From positions 2,046,001 to 2,110,000 of the forward strand of contig JAHLEZ010000006.1 of NCBI GenBank assembly GCA_020726505.1: 64,000 nucleotides of DNA, in the 5' to 3' direction. The notes beneath the pieces were generated by a model. The model was not told the origin of the DNA. It did no database searches and was given only the letters and a program-made list of their open reading frames with translations. A program made the translations under genes and the position numbers. The stretch is from Leptodontidium sp. MPI-SDFR-AT-0119 (Eukaryota; Ascomycota; Leotiomycetes; Helotiales; Leptodontidiaceae). Each line of letters opens with the position of its first letter. Within the stretch, counting starts at the first letter, position 1. Below, piece after piece: positions 24,169-36,446 of this stretch.

Positions 24169-24614
24169 TGTAATTGTTGACAACTGTGAAAGAAACAAAG
24201 TGACCGTGAAGCAAGCATCACCACAAAAAACACCCGAGGCAAAGCGTATCCTTCGGCGGGGAGGAGCCGGGGTCGGCGGCCAAGGCCGGTATTCATGCCT
24301 CAGGCCTGAGGAAAGAAATCAGGCTTCATTTCAGGTTTGGACTGCACGCTTCGAAAGTCGCGAAGCTCATCGTCGCGACTCCAGAAATCCATCAACGAGT
24401 GTCAATTTGCGCGCCAACGCGACTTGAGCCATCAACACCAGCAGTCTCTTCACCTTCTGAATTGTTGCAGAAGAGATTTCGCACACGACCGCTACGCATA
24501 ATTCGATCCCCATTGAGATTGTGATCTCTGTCTGTTTTGCGCAAATCCCCAAGGCTTGTTGAGCCACGACCCTTTGCGCCAACTCGGATTCTTCATCGTG
24601 CTATAATTTCCAAT
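24169..24614. promoter_or_regulatory. Divergent promoter ETFA / RSC8
   Basis: 446 bases between divergent starts. No individual factor site was recognised. Short minus- and plus-strand open frames in it overlap the gene starts and are not independently supported. Confidence 0.4.
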
Positions 24615-26816
24615 ATGGATGACGACTCGGTGACCTTTGGTTCGGATACGGCGGGCGCAACCCCAGGTTCGATTCTCGCCCAGCCGCCACTACAAGGGGA
24701 GGATACTCCTGGAGAGGGTGCTGGTAAGGGCTCACAGCTCAACCCCCTTGACGAACTACAAGTAACTAATAAACTTTACAGCTGATGTCTCTATGGCTGA
24801 AAGCGGTGCTGATACTGGATCTGCCGTAAAGGCTTCGGCTGTATCTGATAATCCTCTCGATGCACCCAACGCTCCACGACGAGAAGGCGACGAAGTCAAG
24901 GATGAAGATATGGGCGAGGCTGGAGACGAGCAGAAAGCACAAGGAAGCGGTGCGGCAGGCGAGGAGGCTGTAGGAGAGAATGGCACAGTCGAGGGAATAG
25001 AGAAGACGAAGGCCTCCATTGAGTCATCTGCCCGCGAACATCTCATCTCTCAAACTCACTCGATCATTCTCCCAAGTTACAGCACCTGGTTTGACATGAG
25101 CAAAATCAACAATATCGAACGAAAAGCCCTCCCAGAATTCTTCAATAACCGGAATCGAAGCAAGACCCCCGCCATCTACAAAGACTACAGGGACTTCATG
25201 ATCAACACATATCGTCTCAACCCAATTGAATACTTGACTGTGACGGCTTGCAGGAGAAATCTTGCTGGTGACGTCTGTGCTATCATGCGTGTGCATGCGT
25301 TCCTTGAACAATGGGGTTTGATAAACTACCAGGTAGGTACATTCTAAGCTGTACGAAAGATGGCCCATCTAACAGTTTTTAGGTTGACGCAGACAACCGC
25401 CCATCCGCTGTTGGGCCACCATTCACGGGCCATTTCAAAGTCATCTGCGATACTCCTCGTGGTCTTCAACCATGGCAACCTGCCGCTGATAAGATGATCG
25501 TGGAGGGACAGAAGAATGCTGATACTGATGCCAAAGCCGCTGCTGCACCTGTTCCAAAGGCTGACTTGAATCTGGAGGTTGGACGCAACATTTATGAGCC
25601 AACTGCAAAAGAAGCTAAGCTTAACGCTAAATCCCCAGAGAAGCAAGCAAACGGTGAAGCTCCTACGACGAACGGTACCTCGGACCCGGTTGCCAAGACC
25701 ATCGAGGATGCCGTGAAGCCATCAATCACAAAAGTCAACTGCTTCACATGTGGTATTGACTGCACACGTGTCTATTATCACAATGCCCATGCTGATACAG
25801 GAGCTGCGGGTACTAGCAAGTCCAAGGCTGATCTCTGCCCCAACTGCAAGTCGGAAGGACGGATGCCTTTGAACCACCAGAGCACAAACTACATCAAGAT
25901 TGAGAATGAGACGTACTCCACCATCCCAGATCGTGATGCGCCCTGGAGTGACGGCGAGGTTCTTAAGCTGATCGAGGGTCTCGAGAAATATGATGAGGAT
26001 TGGACAGAGATTGCGGACTATGTTGGAACGAGGTCCAAGGAGGAGTGTGTCGTCAAGTTCTTGCAATTTGAGATTGAAGACAAGTACCTCGATGCCGAGC
26101 CAGTTAACAAGGCAATGGGTCTCAACCTACTCGGCCCAAAGCCAAGCATCCTACCTTTCAGCCAGGCAGAAAATCCCGTCATGTCTGTCATTGGGTTCCT
26201 CGCTGGTCTCACAGAACCGAGCGTAACGGCGGCGGCAGCAGGGAAGACGGTTGAGGTGTTGAAAAAGGGTCTACGGGATTCACTCGAGAGACCGCAAGAT
26301 TCCGACAAGGGCAAGGCGGTAGACAACTCTGACTCCATGGAGATCGATGTGCAACAAACAACTACCACGACAACAACTACCACAACTTCTATTAATGCTT
26401 TGGCCACTGTCCCACTTGCAGCTGTCGCTGCCCGTGCTGGTGGTCTAGCATCACATGAGGAGCGAGAGATGACCCATCTCGTTTCCGCTGCTGTCAACAC
26501 TACCCTGATGAAGATGGAGCTCAAGCTGAAGCAATTCAACGAGATGGAGCAGATCATCCAAGCCGAGCGTAGAGAACTGGAGCGAGGTCGTCAACAACTG
26601 TACCTGGACCGTCTTGCCTTCAAGAAGCGTGTCAGGGAAGCACAGGACGGGTTGAGATTGGCGGCAAGCACCGGCGGTGATGAAGGTTTAAAGATGGCAC
26701 AAGATGTCATGATGGGAGGTGCGGGAGAGAAGCTATCATTCCAACCTTCAGCTCCGGCGGCGGGCAATGTGCAGCCACTGAGCGCCGAGGGACAAATAAA
26801 GAGCTACGATATCTGA
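24615..26816 (+). CDS. RSC8: SWIRM/SANT chromatin remodelling subunit (Rsc8/Swi3, SMARCC type)
   Basis: Core scaffold subunit of RSC or SWI/SNF ATP-dependent chromatin remodellers, nuclear. Three exons (24615-24723, 24782-25332, 25383-26816) give 697 aa. Order of domains: an acidic N-terminus; SWIRM domain at about 120-225 ([15 protein letters not shown] and [19 protein letters not shown]); a ZZ-like zinc motif at about 339-385 (CFTCGIDC, then CPNC); SANT domain at about 405-460 ([17 protein letters not shown]); a Thr tract coded by ACA/ACC repeats near 26360; and a C-terminal coiled coil (about residues 560-650) that mediates dimerisation in the family. The GTAAGG donor at 24724 is preferred to a later GT that would leave a 20-nt intron. 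Filamentous fungi often have one gene serving both complexes, so Rsc8 versus Swi3 is not decided. Confidence 0.93.
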
Positions 26817-27140
26817 GGCTAGCGAAGGGGATGGGAGTGAAGTGGAATGGAATGGAGTGTAATCAATCATCAGGCGTCTTTGGGGGTTGAATAAGGGAAT
26901 ATCTGGTCATGCTTCGTGCGAAAATTTTGTGCCTCCGTTGCACGTGTACGGCAAATGTCTTATTTCTCTCCTTCTCTCTTTTGCTGCAATGACGGGGGCG
27001 TTCTGCCCTGGTTTCTGCTCTATGTATGTGTATTCCTAGATCTGCAAGGGGTGTCACTAGAATGAACAGTATGGATGAAATTTGTCAATTGAGTTTGCTT
27101 TGAATGTGTTGGGTTTTAAAATCAGTGACTTGATTGATAC
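26817..27140. other. Convergent 3' gap
   Basis: 324 bases between converging stops of the RSC8 and RRN5-like genes. Nothing beyond presumed 3' UTR sequence is seen. Confidence 0.6.
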
Positions 27141-29345
27141 TTAAGTCCCGACCTCTTCTCTTCCTCTTGCCCGTCTTCTGCTGCTAGTCGCTGGACCTAA
27201 GCTGGCATTGCCCTGAGAGGAGTCTGATTGTCGATCCGGAGACTTATACTCGGGACTGTATTGGCGTGGACTCTCAACCTGTAGAAGCTCATTGTCGTCG
27301 GATTCATCTCGGTCCTCTCGCTCGTCTGTAGTCGCAAAGTCTCCGTGCCGGCCATCCTCATCGTCGACATGATCTTCCTCGTTCCCATCTTGATCATCGG
27401 AATCCGAATCCGAATCGACATCAACATCACCATCTATCGCCACTCTCTCGGCCCTTCTCTTTGCTATCCTAGAAACCCTCCTGTTCCTCGCAAACGCCTC
27501 GTCCGTTACCGGCGTATCCATCTCTTCCCACTCATTCACATACCCTACATACTCTCTCCAATTCTCCCTATCGGCCAACACATCTCTAACACTGTTCGGC
27601 GCTTTCGCCTGGACTAGAACTGACGTGAATTCAAACGGCGGTGCTTGCTCCAGGAGATCCCACAGTCGGATCTCTTCTGCCTGGCTGATGTACATGTCGC
27701 ATGCTTCTGTGTGAGCATCTTGAGCTGCTTCTGCCACTCCCCGAGCATCAGGGGCGGTGGTTGTTTGTTTTATGGATGGGACGTCTCCAGGTATGGATTC
27801 GGATTCGGATGAAGTGCTTTCGGGGGGTTGGTTGCTTATGAATTCTTCTTCGGAGTCGGGGGCCGAGGCATGCTCTGACTCAGAACCGGAGTCAAGGTCT
27901 CCCTCGTCGATATCTGATGGAGACGAGTCCATATCCTCGGCTGGAGGGGGGTGTCTTGGGGAGGGTTCTGGTTGCTCACTTCGAATTCGACTTCGGGCTC
28001 GACTTACGGATCGAGACCAAGCCCGGGGATGCCGTTCTTGCAGCGCCTTGTCAACTTCGTTGTAGCTCATGAGTAGTGGCTTGTCGTAATCGTCATCGAT
28101 GACTTGTAAACTGCATCGCTTTGCGACACCACGCCAGAAATCATGACTATCTGCTTTCAACCTGAGTATTTTGACTGCTGCTTCCACATCATCGACATTG
28201 ACTTCTGCATGCTTGGCTTTGTTGTGACCTCTAGCCCGCAGTCGAGACATACAGCAGAAAAGGGCTGTTGATACTAGTCGTTTCGTGATGTTGAAGGCTA
28301 GAGAGTGAAAATCTTCGAACGTGGTAGCTCTGACTGCTGGAGATTCTCCTGGTTCGGCGATGGCGTGCCAATTATCCTCTGCTCGAGGAGAGGCTGGGTT
28401 CATGAATATCCGATCTGAGAGTTCGACCCAGTTCCTGAGATCTAGCAGGTTGGCCGCTGGTAAAACTTCCTCCATTTCCTCCTCGCCGGATACTTGTTTC
28501 CTCCTCTTCTCGATTTGGAAGGCCACATCTTGGTTTATTAACCATGTATCTCCCCATTTGGCCTTTTCTACCTTTTCTTCAGCACGTTCTTGGTGAACGG
28601 CGAGAGCGTCACCGGCTCGCTCTAGAACAGCAGCGCACTCATCGCTGACCTCAATTGCAGCCCGTAGGTCTGTAGGCAGCACTGTACGATTTAAGATCTG
28701 TTTTCTCTCCATCATACCATGGTGCAGAAGGTTGACATACTCCCGTACTTCGTGCTGCGATTTACTCCCAATTCGCTCCGCTATACCCCGAATATCGTCT
28801 CTGCCCAACCTCTCTAGAGCCGTAAACATAAGTGTCTTCTCTGCTACTTTCCAAATCGACGACCCAATCTGGCTTCCCTCCAGTCGACTGTTGTCGCCCA
28901 CTCTTGACGCAGCATCCTGGATTTCCGAGTTCAGAAGCTCTCGGTAGTCGTTGCTGTAGTAATTTTTGAGACGCTTGACGCGACTTTCCGTTGCTGGCTT
29001 GTAAGCCTTCCTTTTCTTTCCTCCGCGAGATAATCTAGGTGGCGTCTTGATACCCTCAACTTTCGGCTCCTTGAAACTCGAGGCCCATGCCGCGGTGTCC
29101 TCGAAGACTTCAGGTTCATCCTCTGCTTCCTCACTCGAGCTGGCTCGATTTGCCTTTCGATCTTTCCTGCCGTGACCCTTAGTCACACCCCGGCTTCTCC
29201 CCCTCTCGAACCCTGCTCTCGAAGTTGGGAGCACCTCAGCATCTTCATCATATGATTGATCATCGTCTGATATCTCATATGCTGATCCAGAGCTTTCATC
29301 AGAGTAAACTGCTCCAGCTGCATTTTCTGGTTCATCCAGGTCCAT
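27141..29345 (-). CDS. RRN5-like RNA polymerase I upstream activation factor subunit
   Basis: Probable nucleolar DNA-binding factor of the Pol I upstream activation factor. A single exon encodes 734 aa. The N-terminus is acidic and Ser-rich with a basic patch (GGKKRKAYKPA). A SANT/Myb-like segment lies at about 158-210 (SSIWKVAEKTLMFTALERLG and EVREYVNLLHH). A helical, histone-fold-like stretch lies at about 340-425 (RLVSTALFCCMSRLRARG, VNVDDVEAAVKILRLK). The C-terminal half is very acidic with Asp/Glu/Ser repeats. This SANT plus histone-fold-like plus acidic-tail layout is what I know of Rrn5. The acidic tail and lack of a catalytic motif argue against a remodelling enzyme. Without a profile search, another SANT-domain nuclear protein remains possible, so I give no symbol. 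Confidence 0.7.
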   Translation of the reverse strand: MDLDEPENAAGAVYSDESSGSAYEISDDDQSYDEDAEVLPTSRAGFERGRSRGVTKGHGRKDRKANRASSSEEAEDEPEVFEDTAAWASSFKEPKVEGIKTPPRLSRGGKKRKAYKPATESRVKRLKNYYSNDYRELLNSEIQDAASRVGDNSRLEGSQIGSSIWKVAEKTLMFTALERLGRDDIRGIAERIGSKSQHEVREYVNLLHHGMMERKQILNRTVLPTDLRAAIEVSDECAAVLERAGDALAVHQERAEEKVEKAKWGDTWLINQDVAFQIEKRRKQVSGEEEMEEVLPAANLLDLRNWVELSDRIFMNPASPRAEDNWHAIAEPGESPAVRATTFEDFHSLAFNITKRLVSTALFCCMSRLRARGHNKAKHAEVNVDDVEAAVKILRLKADSHDFWRGVAKRCSLQVIDDDYDKPLLMSYNEVDKALQERHPRAWSRSVSRARSRIRSEQPEPSPRHPPPAEDMDSSPSDIDEGDLDSGSESEHASAPDSEEEFISNQPPESTSSESESIPGDVPSIKQTTTAPDARGVAEAAQDAHTEACDMYISQAEEIRLWDLLEQAPPFEFTSVLVQAKAPNSVRDVLADRENWREYVGYVNEWEEMDTPVTDEAFARNRRVSRIAKRRAERVAIDGDVDVDSDSDSDDQDGNEEDHVDDEDGRHGDFATTDEREDRDESDDNELLQVESPRQYSPEYKSPDRQSDSSQGNASLGPATSSRRRARGREEVGT

Positions 29346-29712
29346 GATTTTGTCCCTGCCAGTACTTCAAGCGAGTTCTATGAAACGTATAGTCCTGTCT
29401 GGCAGTCCACATAATTCCTGATTCCAGGCAAACCACAAAAAGGTCCTTCCAGGAGGTGACGCTGAGCAAATTGTCGATTGTGAAGATCCAAGATCCAAGA
29501 TTCAGCAGGGAAGTCTCCAATTGACGTGACACCACGAAATGAGAAGTAGCAATGCGTTTCCGACAACAGTGAAAATATGGTTTGAGTTTGAGAATCGGGT
29601 CGGTGAGTAAAAATTTATGCAGGGATTCCAAAGGTCGCTTGGCGCGTCTAAAATCGGATAGTCGCGCGGTATTAGCGTCAACATAACATTCTCCTCTACA
29701 TCAGCATCACAA
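29346..29712. promoter_or_regulatory. Divergent promoter, RRN5-like / IRC3
   Basis: 367 bases between divergent starts. The minus-strand open frames in it lack motifs. No particular binding site is identified. Confidence 0.4.
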
Positions 29713-31741
29713 ATGCCTCCAGCATCGAGAGGATGGATGGGGCGTTTGCGGAGATGGAGGCTTTGTACGAAATCGTTGGCATTGCGCCAATTCGCGACTG
29801 CTTCTGTAGCCAATCCGGTTGCTCCTCCTTTGAACATACGCCTTCGAGAATACCAAGAGGAGTGCATCCAGGCGGTGCTTTCTCACCTGGATAAAGGGCA
29901 TAAACGTTTGGGTGTGTCTTTGGCCACTGGAAGCGGTAAAACTGTATGTTGAGGTCGGGAAGAGAAAGTACTTCTTGTGCTAATGTAACCAGGTCATATT
30001 TACCCAATTAATCGATCGAGTCAAACCACGAGGCGAAGCAGATCAGACGTTGATCTTGGCACATAGACAAGAACTGGTTGAACAAGCTGCTCGACATTGT
30101 ACAAATGCATACCCTACGAAGACAGTCGAGATTGAGATGGGCTCTATGCATGCGAGCGGGTCTGCGGACATCACGGTTGCTAGCATACAGAGCATTGTTT
30201 CTGGAAGCCGGATTTCAAAGTTCAACCCGGACAAATTCAAGCTGGTGCTAGTGGACGAAGCACACCATATCGTGGCGCCAGGATACATGAGAACGTTGAA
30301 CTACTTTGGTTTGTCCGAAGCAAAAGCCAGATCACCAGCTCTGGTTGGTGTTTCGGCTACGTTGTCTCGATTCGATGGGTTGAGGTTGGGTTCTGCCATC
30401 GATCAAATTGTGTACCACAAGGATTACATCGACATGATAGGAGAGAAATGGCTGTCTGATGTGATCTTCACAACTGTACAGACAAAGGTAGACATATCAA
30501 GAGTTAAGAGGGGAGCGAATGGAGATTTCCAGCCTGGTGAACTCTCTCGGGTGGTAAATACCGAGCAGGTCAACGATATCACTGTTCGGAGCTGGATGTC
30601 CAAGGCGGAGGGGAGAAAGTCAACGCTAGTTTTCTGTGTAGATCTTGACCATGTGGCGGGATTGACCAACGCATTCCGAAAGCATGGGTTGGATGCTCGA
30701 TTTGTTACAGGAGACACTCCAAAGTCAGAACGAAGTGCTCGTCTGGATGCTTTCAGGAGTGGCGAATTCCCTGTTCTCGTCAACTGTGGGGTTTTCACGG
30801 AGGGAACTGATATCCCAAATATTGACTGTGTATTGTTGGCGCGGCCAACGAAATCGAGAAATCTTCTGGTACAGATGATTGGCCGAGGAATGAGATTATT
30901 CCCCGGCAAGAAGGACTGCCACATCATTGACATGGTGGCAAGTCTAGAGACCGGCATTGTCACAACACCAACATTATTCGGCCTGAATCCCGAAGAAATG
31001 GTGGATAGTGCCGATATCGATGATATGAAATCGATTTTAGATCGGAAGGAGGCTGAAGAGGCTCGACAACAACTTGCCCTGAAGAAGTCTAAACCAAAGG
31101 AAGCGCCTGTAGTTCCTGCGACTGTGACATTTACGGATTATGACTCTGTCTTTGACCTGATTGAGGATACCTCCGGAGAGAAGCATATCAGACAACTGTC
31201 CCCAAATGCGTGGGTCTGTGTCGCCGAAGATCGGTACATCCTCACGAACTCCTCTGGCTCATACATCAAGTTAGCTTCAGTCGTGAATGAGCAGACTCGC
31301 GATAAGACATACGTCGTCACGGAGACAGTGGCTTTAGATCGATCGGGACCAGGTCCCAAGCAGCAACCATTCATGAGGCCACGCCACATCGCCAAGGCCC
31401 TTACATTAGCAGACGCCGTTCACGCAGCAGACACATTTGCTCAATCCAAGTATCCATTTCAGTTCATCTCCAGATATCAGCCCTGGAGGAACAGACCGGC
31501 CACTGAAGGCCAGCTTGCATTCCTCAATAAGCTCAGGCTTAAGGACGACAGGCTGACGGCTGAAACCTTAACCAAAGGAAAGGCCGGGGACATGATCACC
31601 AAGCTCAAGCATGGTGCTCGTGGGAGGTTCGCCAACCTCGAGGCGGATAGACGAAGAGAAGGGAGGGTGAAGCTCAAAATAGAGCAGGAGAAGGCTTTGA
31701 AGGAAAGGGAACATGTTACTGTTGGTCCCCTTGTGGATTAA
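29713..31741 (+). CDS. IRC3: Mitochondrial superfamily 2 DNA helicase Irc3
   Basis: ATP-dependent branched-DNA helicase involved in mitochondrial DNA maintenance in yeast. Two exons (29713-29943 and 29993-31741) give 659 aa. A basic N-terminus ([18 protein letters not shown]) suits a mitochondrial presequence. Helicase motifs in order are Q-like [10 protein letters not shown], Walker A LATGSGKT (Lys about 76), DEAH at about 165-168 (VLVDEAHH), motif III VSATLSR, and in the second RecA lobe [18 protein letters not shown] and [13 protein letters not shown] (motif VI). The intron interrupts directly after the Walker A codons, at GKT. The C-terminus is basic. Irc3 is the closest family I know; a general DEAD/DEAH helicase is the fallback. 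Confidence 0.88.
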
Positions 31742-32968
31742 GGAACAAAAGAAATCTATTGTGTGTATGTCTATATCCCATTCTGTCTCGTGATACCCAT
31801 AGCCTTTCTTGTACATCATTGAAATATCTGTTATCTGTAATGCTATCTTGCCTTCGTGTTCTGACTACTTGCTCTGCTGATCTCCTTTAATTCACTTGAC
31901 TTGACTGTAATTCTTAACGTTCTGTCTTGTTCAGTTACCAATAAGCCAGATCGTTCTCCTAATTCCCATCTTCGTTGATGGGGTGCTAGCTTCCCTCTCA
32001 GCCATCATGAAGGCACAAGGAAGATCTCCTTCGTCGGGTGAGATGGGACTGAAGCTAGAGAGCTCCTCGAAGACAAATCCAAACCCACACCACTCAGTCC
32101 GTCCACACAACAGCACGTTGGTGAATTCCCATTCAGCAAAGACGTTGTTTCTCTAGTGACTATCTGTGCAGTTTTGATGTTCGAAAGTCACATTCGATGC
32201 TTTCTCAAGAACAAAAACGTAGTCGTGAAGCCTTCGAACTGCCTTTCAGAACTGCCTTTCAGCGTCACAGGCCTGTACACGAAGACTCAAATAGGCATTT
32301 CATCTTACCCTATGTTTGTAAGCACGAGAAATGTTTTCTGATGGTCAAAAGAAGTCTCGCTTTGTGTTATAATCCTGTAATCTAAAACGTCATATACTTT
32401 GCAGTGATGTACCAAAACCGACGGACCACATTAATTTGCAGAGCTCCTCTGATACTATTCTTTTGCCGTGCACACTATCTCACGCCATCAAAACCTTAAA
32501 CGTCTATCCGCCTGATTCTATAGCAGACTGGGGGAGTTATCTCAAACGTTTGATTGCCTTTCCTTTGCCACGGAATTCAAAGAGCACAATATCACAACTT
32601 CCACTCGGTACTTCAAACCAGCCATATTCTCGAAGTGCTATACGGCCTGATTTGTTTCCTAAAGTGCCTTGGGGTAGTATATGGCACCTACGAGAGTACA
32701 GGGGGTCTTTTCAGGCTTTGCCTGACCCGGAGCCTTTGATTCTCGGTCGGTCCGGTCTTCGATCCACGTTCCCAATTGGAAACCTGTCAACCAAGCTGCC
32801 CGCACTCTTGAGAATTTCCATTTCCCAAAGCTCAACACCGATCCAGATCTCTTGAGCATCTCCCTCGAGCCTTTCTTTTTTTGCTCTGCCACGCCCTCCA
32901 ACTTGGGAAGACGATGCTTTGCAATCCCAGAACTCTACCTCACTAGTGCAAAAACATTCGATCTCACA
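31742..32968. other. Intergenic, no gene seen
   Basis: 1.2 kb between same-strand genes. Frames at 32156-32855 lack motifs and continue from non-ATG starts. The region presumably contains the promoter of the unknown gene that follows. Confidence 0.55.
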
Positions 32969-35426
32969 ATGTGTCCCGCTGAGAGCAGCAATATTCTCCT
33001 CTTCTTGGAGCCTCCACAACCATATCGGCCAGCCGGCTTCCTTGACCCAGCCGGCGCGGCATTCACAAGGTATGAAAGAGGTCATTCACTTGAATCTGAG
33101 ACTCTTCGAGTCCGCCCACATCAGGCACAATCAGCAAGAGCGGTGCATTTTCGATCACTAGAACGGCGATACCCAGAACTTGTTACAATTCGGCCCATCT
33201 TGCGACAAGAATACTTTACACATTCCATTCAGTTCGGACGGAGGCCATTGACGAAAGAGGAGGGTTCTGCTGGCATCAGGAAGCGCTTCAGCACCATTGA
33301 TGTTCCCGAGTTCGCTTACGGCGCGCTATTCACAGTCAACATCTACGTCGGAGGCAAGAAGAAGCGGGTAGCCTACTTTCCTCCCATCAGGCAACCCAAA
33401 CCTCAAAAACATCACCTTACGAAGGCCTTGATCAACAAACTCGAAGACATGGCCTCCGAGATCGAATTCGAGCTCGCAGCTCGTAGTTACAGCGAAGGCT
33501 CTCTGAAGTCGCGCGGCATCGGACCTGAAGAGAAGCGTAACTCCCTCCACAAACTGATGCTCGCACAACACGAAAATGCCATTGATAGCAGCGAGGACGA
33601 GGATGATGAGGGTGGCATTCCTGTTTGGGTTGCCATGCGCCGCTCACTCTATGCAAAGAGAATGATTTCCACCGACCAGGAGGCAAAGGGGCCATCATCT
33701 GCTTGTGTTACTGGTGACCCATCTCGTCGCAATAGTGCCAGCGTCTGCGCCGGTTATAACAACAAAGACAACGATCAAGGTGAGCGCCTATTCCTCAGGC
33801 ATTGTTCGTTTTCCTGCTGACCCGCTACCAGACACCATAGCGTACATTGAGAGAGGCAGTGAGAGCAGCGGAGATCGAAACGATGCCACACCAACTGAAA
33901 CCGAAACCGAACTCCAGCCTTCTTACCAAGACAACGAGAGACCGTCACCCCTAAAATTTTCTGTTGGCGCCAGTACCTGGGATGCCCAGAAATCTGACGA
34001 GAGCGACTCGTACGAGTACGTTGAATACTACTCAGGAAGCTGCAAAGTGATGCGAGGCGGCTTTGTCCATGCCAAAGAGAACATCCGTCCCAAAGTCCTC
34101 TCCGAACCTTTCAGAACCTTTCCCCCTCTTTCGAACCGCGGCTACATGCTTACGTCCACCGGTCACGATCCAAAGTTCGTACACAGAGCTGAGCCAACAA
34201 ATTCCACGTTCATTCCTCGAAGCTGTATCAAGGCCAGTCTTTTCAACTCCAAGCCAACAACCGTGCCAAAGCCACTAGTCGTGCCTTTGCCTGCCAAGGA
34301 TCCCAATGCTGAGGACCAATGGGTTGATTCGGATGGTGAGATATCAGAAGCTAGCAGTACAGGAGGTATTAGACAGTTCTACTCATCATGTACCGTTTTC
34401 ATGCTTTGTCGAAAGTGTGGCAAGCATCATATACCCCCCGGATCGTTCCTTTCTCTGGGACGACGAGACACCTGTGGCTCCTATCTCCCCGATTGGTTTC
34501 CCGCTGAGGATTTCGAGGACCCATGGCAATCCTATACTGACCTGGTCAATGAGATCCATAGATTGGAGAGCCTGGAGAGAGGTTACACCGCGTTGCCAAC
34601 CCGCTGGGACAAGGTATATCATGAGGAACATCCGGTTTGGAAGGCACTTGGCCACAGAGGCGGTGGATGGTGGAGATGCAGAACTGGTCCTAATGTACCT
34701 CAAGCTGAGCGAAAGTGCCGTGAGTGTCATGTCAATCATCCTCCAGAGGTCTTACATCCGAATGTCGAAACCATGGATTCGGCAATGAGAACTCTGGGGC
34801 AATTGCGAAAACTGTGTAGAGCCCACATGGACCGAGTTGGTCAGAAAGGTATGTCGATCACAGCCCAGCGAGGTCAAACCCTGCAGCAATATAGCTTTCC
34901 TTGGATAATTCACTCTGTCCGAAATAATACTGACTATCTTTCAGACAAGGCCATTGCTTTGGATATGATCCGAGACACTATGCAAACCCACACCTCTCTC
35001 CTCCCACCCAACCTCCATACTCTTGGTATCGGATGGGCCGCTCATGACAAGAGAGAACATGAGGAGGAGCAAGAACAACCACCAATGACCGAGGAGAGAA
35101 TGGTCCTCGAGGCTATTTGGAACCACCAAGGCCCGATCTCAACTCTTGATATCCCCTTCCCACCCACATTTGGCTTCTCTGTTGTCGTTGATGGGGCAGA
35201 GGAACGGGTAGATGAGGAGGAAGACGAGGATAAAGGCTTGACGATGAAAACCACCACTCGCCGTCGTCCTCCACCTCTTTCTCTCCATCGACAGACTAGT
35301 AGCCTCGGCAACAACTTCTTCTCTTCGCTTCTGAGTCCCAAGTCTCCCTTGTCGCCATTGTCCCCCGGAATTCCCAAGGAAGAAATGGAGGTCATACAAG
35401 AGCAAATGGGGGTTCAGTCTGCTTGA
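32969..35426 (+). CDS. Unknown fungal protein with two separated CxxC pairs
   Basis: Three exons (32969-33779, 33832-34848, 34945-35426) give 769 aa. I do not recognise the family. Features seen: a lysine-rich segment near 120-160 (GGKKKRVAYFPP), an acidic patch SSEDEDDEGG near 210, two CxxC pairs about 100 residues apart (CRKCGKHH, Cys 463/466; CRECHVNHP, Cys 566/569) that could form one zinc site, and a C-terminal tail rich in Pro, Ser and acidic residues. The earlier frame start at 32852 is a TTG; the first in-frame ATG is 32969. The second intron is 96 nt with a GTATGT donor and contains no stop, so it can be read through in frame. No membrane segment or signal peptide is seen. Confidence 0.75.
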
Positions 35427-36446
35427 TGAAAGATTTTTTGCGATCCATTACAATCATTAAGAGCGTGTCAAGGAAGTGGGCGAATTCTTACGATACTTTT
35501 TTTTCTTTTTCTTGTTCTTTTCAAGGATGGCTGCGAAAATCTCGACTCTGGAGTTCATCATCTCGTGTGAATTCGGCGTTTTACGACATGGCAGTGGCTT
35601 TTCTTGATGACTGTACGGCTAAACGAAGATACCTAGGGCTTGCACACTGCAGATGATAGGCTGGAGTTCTTCAAACTTTTCAGAGCGATGTGCTTTGTCC
35701 CTGCAGAAGGACTTCTTCCACTTAAGAACCCAGAACATAGCATGCGTGTAAATAGACAGGAATAAATCGAGGTTGCAAAACTTCAAGCCCCGAGATGTTA
35801 TTTTTGCTTCTATTGTTTGCTGATGTGTAATTATGTTTCGAAAGGTCTAGGCCTTATCCATTTTTCAAGCCTCCAAACTCAATCTGGGTAATCCCCGCGT
35901 GGGGTGTGGTTGGATCGCCAAATGCACCAAGCACCAAGCACTGGACCTCGTTCGATCGACCTCGAAGTGTGGCTTGCACGAGGACGGCTTGGCCGACTTC
36001 TTATCGTACAGGCTCGTCTTGACTCCCCGCTCTCTCTAATCTCATATCTATTTCTACTTCTACTTCTTTTGTATCTATAATTCCGGAGACTCTAAGTTAA
36101 TATTCTTCACTTCTGCGTTGATTTGTCCATTTTAATGCTTCGGCTTTGTTGTCCCTCGTGTTGAGTGAGTCCTGGAGTGGAGCCGATTATTCACGACGGA
36201 GCACCCCGCTGCATCCGGCTATCCCCTTCCTTCAGACACATGACGGTGGCGCACGTTTTCAACACTTCGAGATTTTGCTTCGATTATATTGACTCAACAT
36301 CAAGACTCTGAAATAGACTTGCTAATACAGGGCATTTCCCTCGAACCGAGCTGAGCTGAGTTGAGGTTGAAGGCTGAAGGTTCAATCAAGCCCTAGCACT
36401 CTGCGCAATTCGAGATGTACAGTCAATCCAATCCTCAATAACAATC
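35427..36446. promoter_or_regulatory. Promoter region of TOK1 with pyrimidine tracts
   Basis: 1.0 kb before TOK1. Pyrimidine-rich tracts occur near 35489-35522 and 36029-36075, as is common in fungal promoters and leaders. No gene is seen. Confidence 0.45.

Noticed and set aside
24664..24680. GGTTCGATTCTC resembling a tRNA B box
   Set aside because: It lies in the RSC8 coding exon and no matching A box or cloverleaf is present.
24762..24781. Alternative 20-nt intron in RSC8
   Set aside because: Too short to be spliced; the 58-nt intron from 24724 uses a good donor and keeps the frame.
26354..26395. ACA/ACC repeat as a microsatellite locus
   Set aside because: It is a Thr tract within the RSC8 coding frame; not a separate element.
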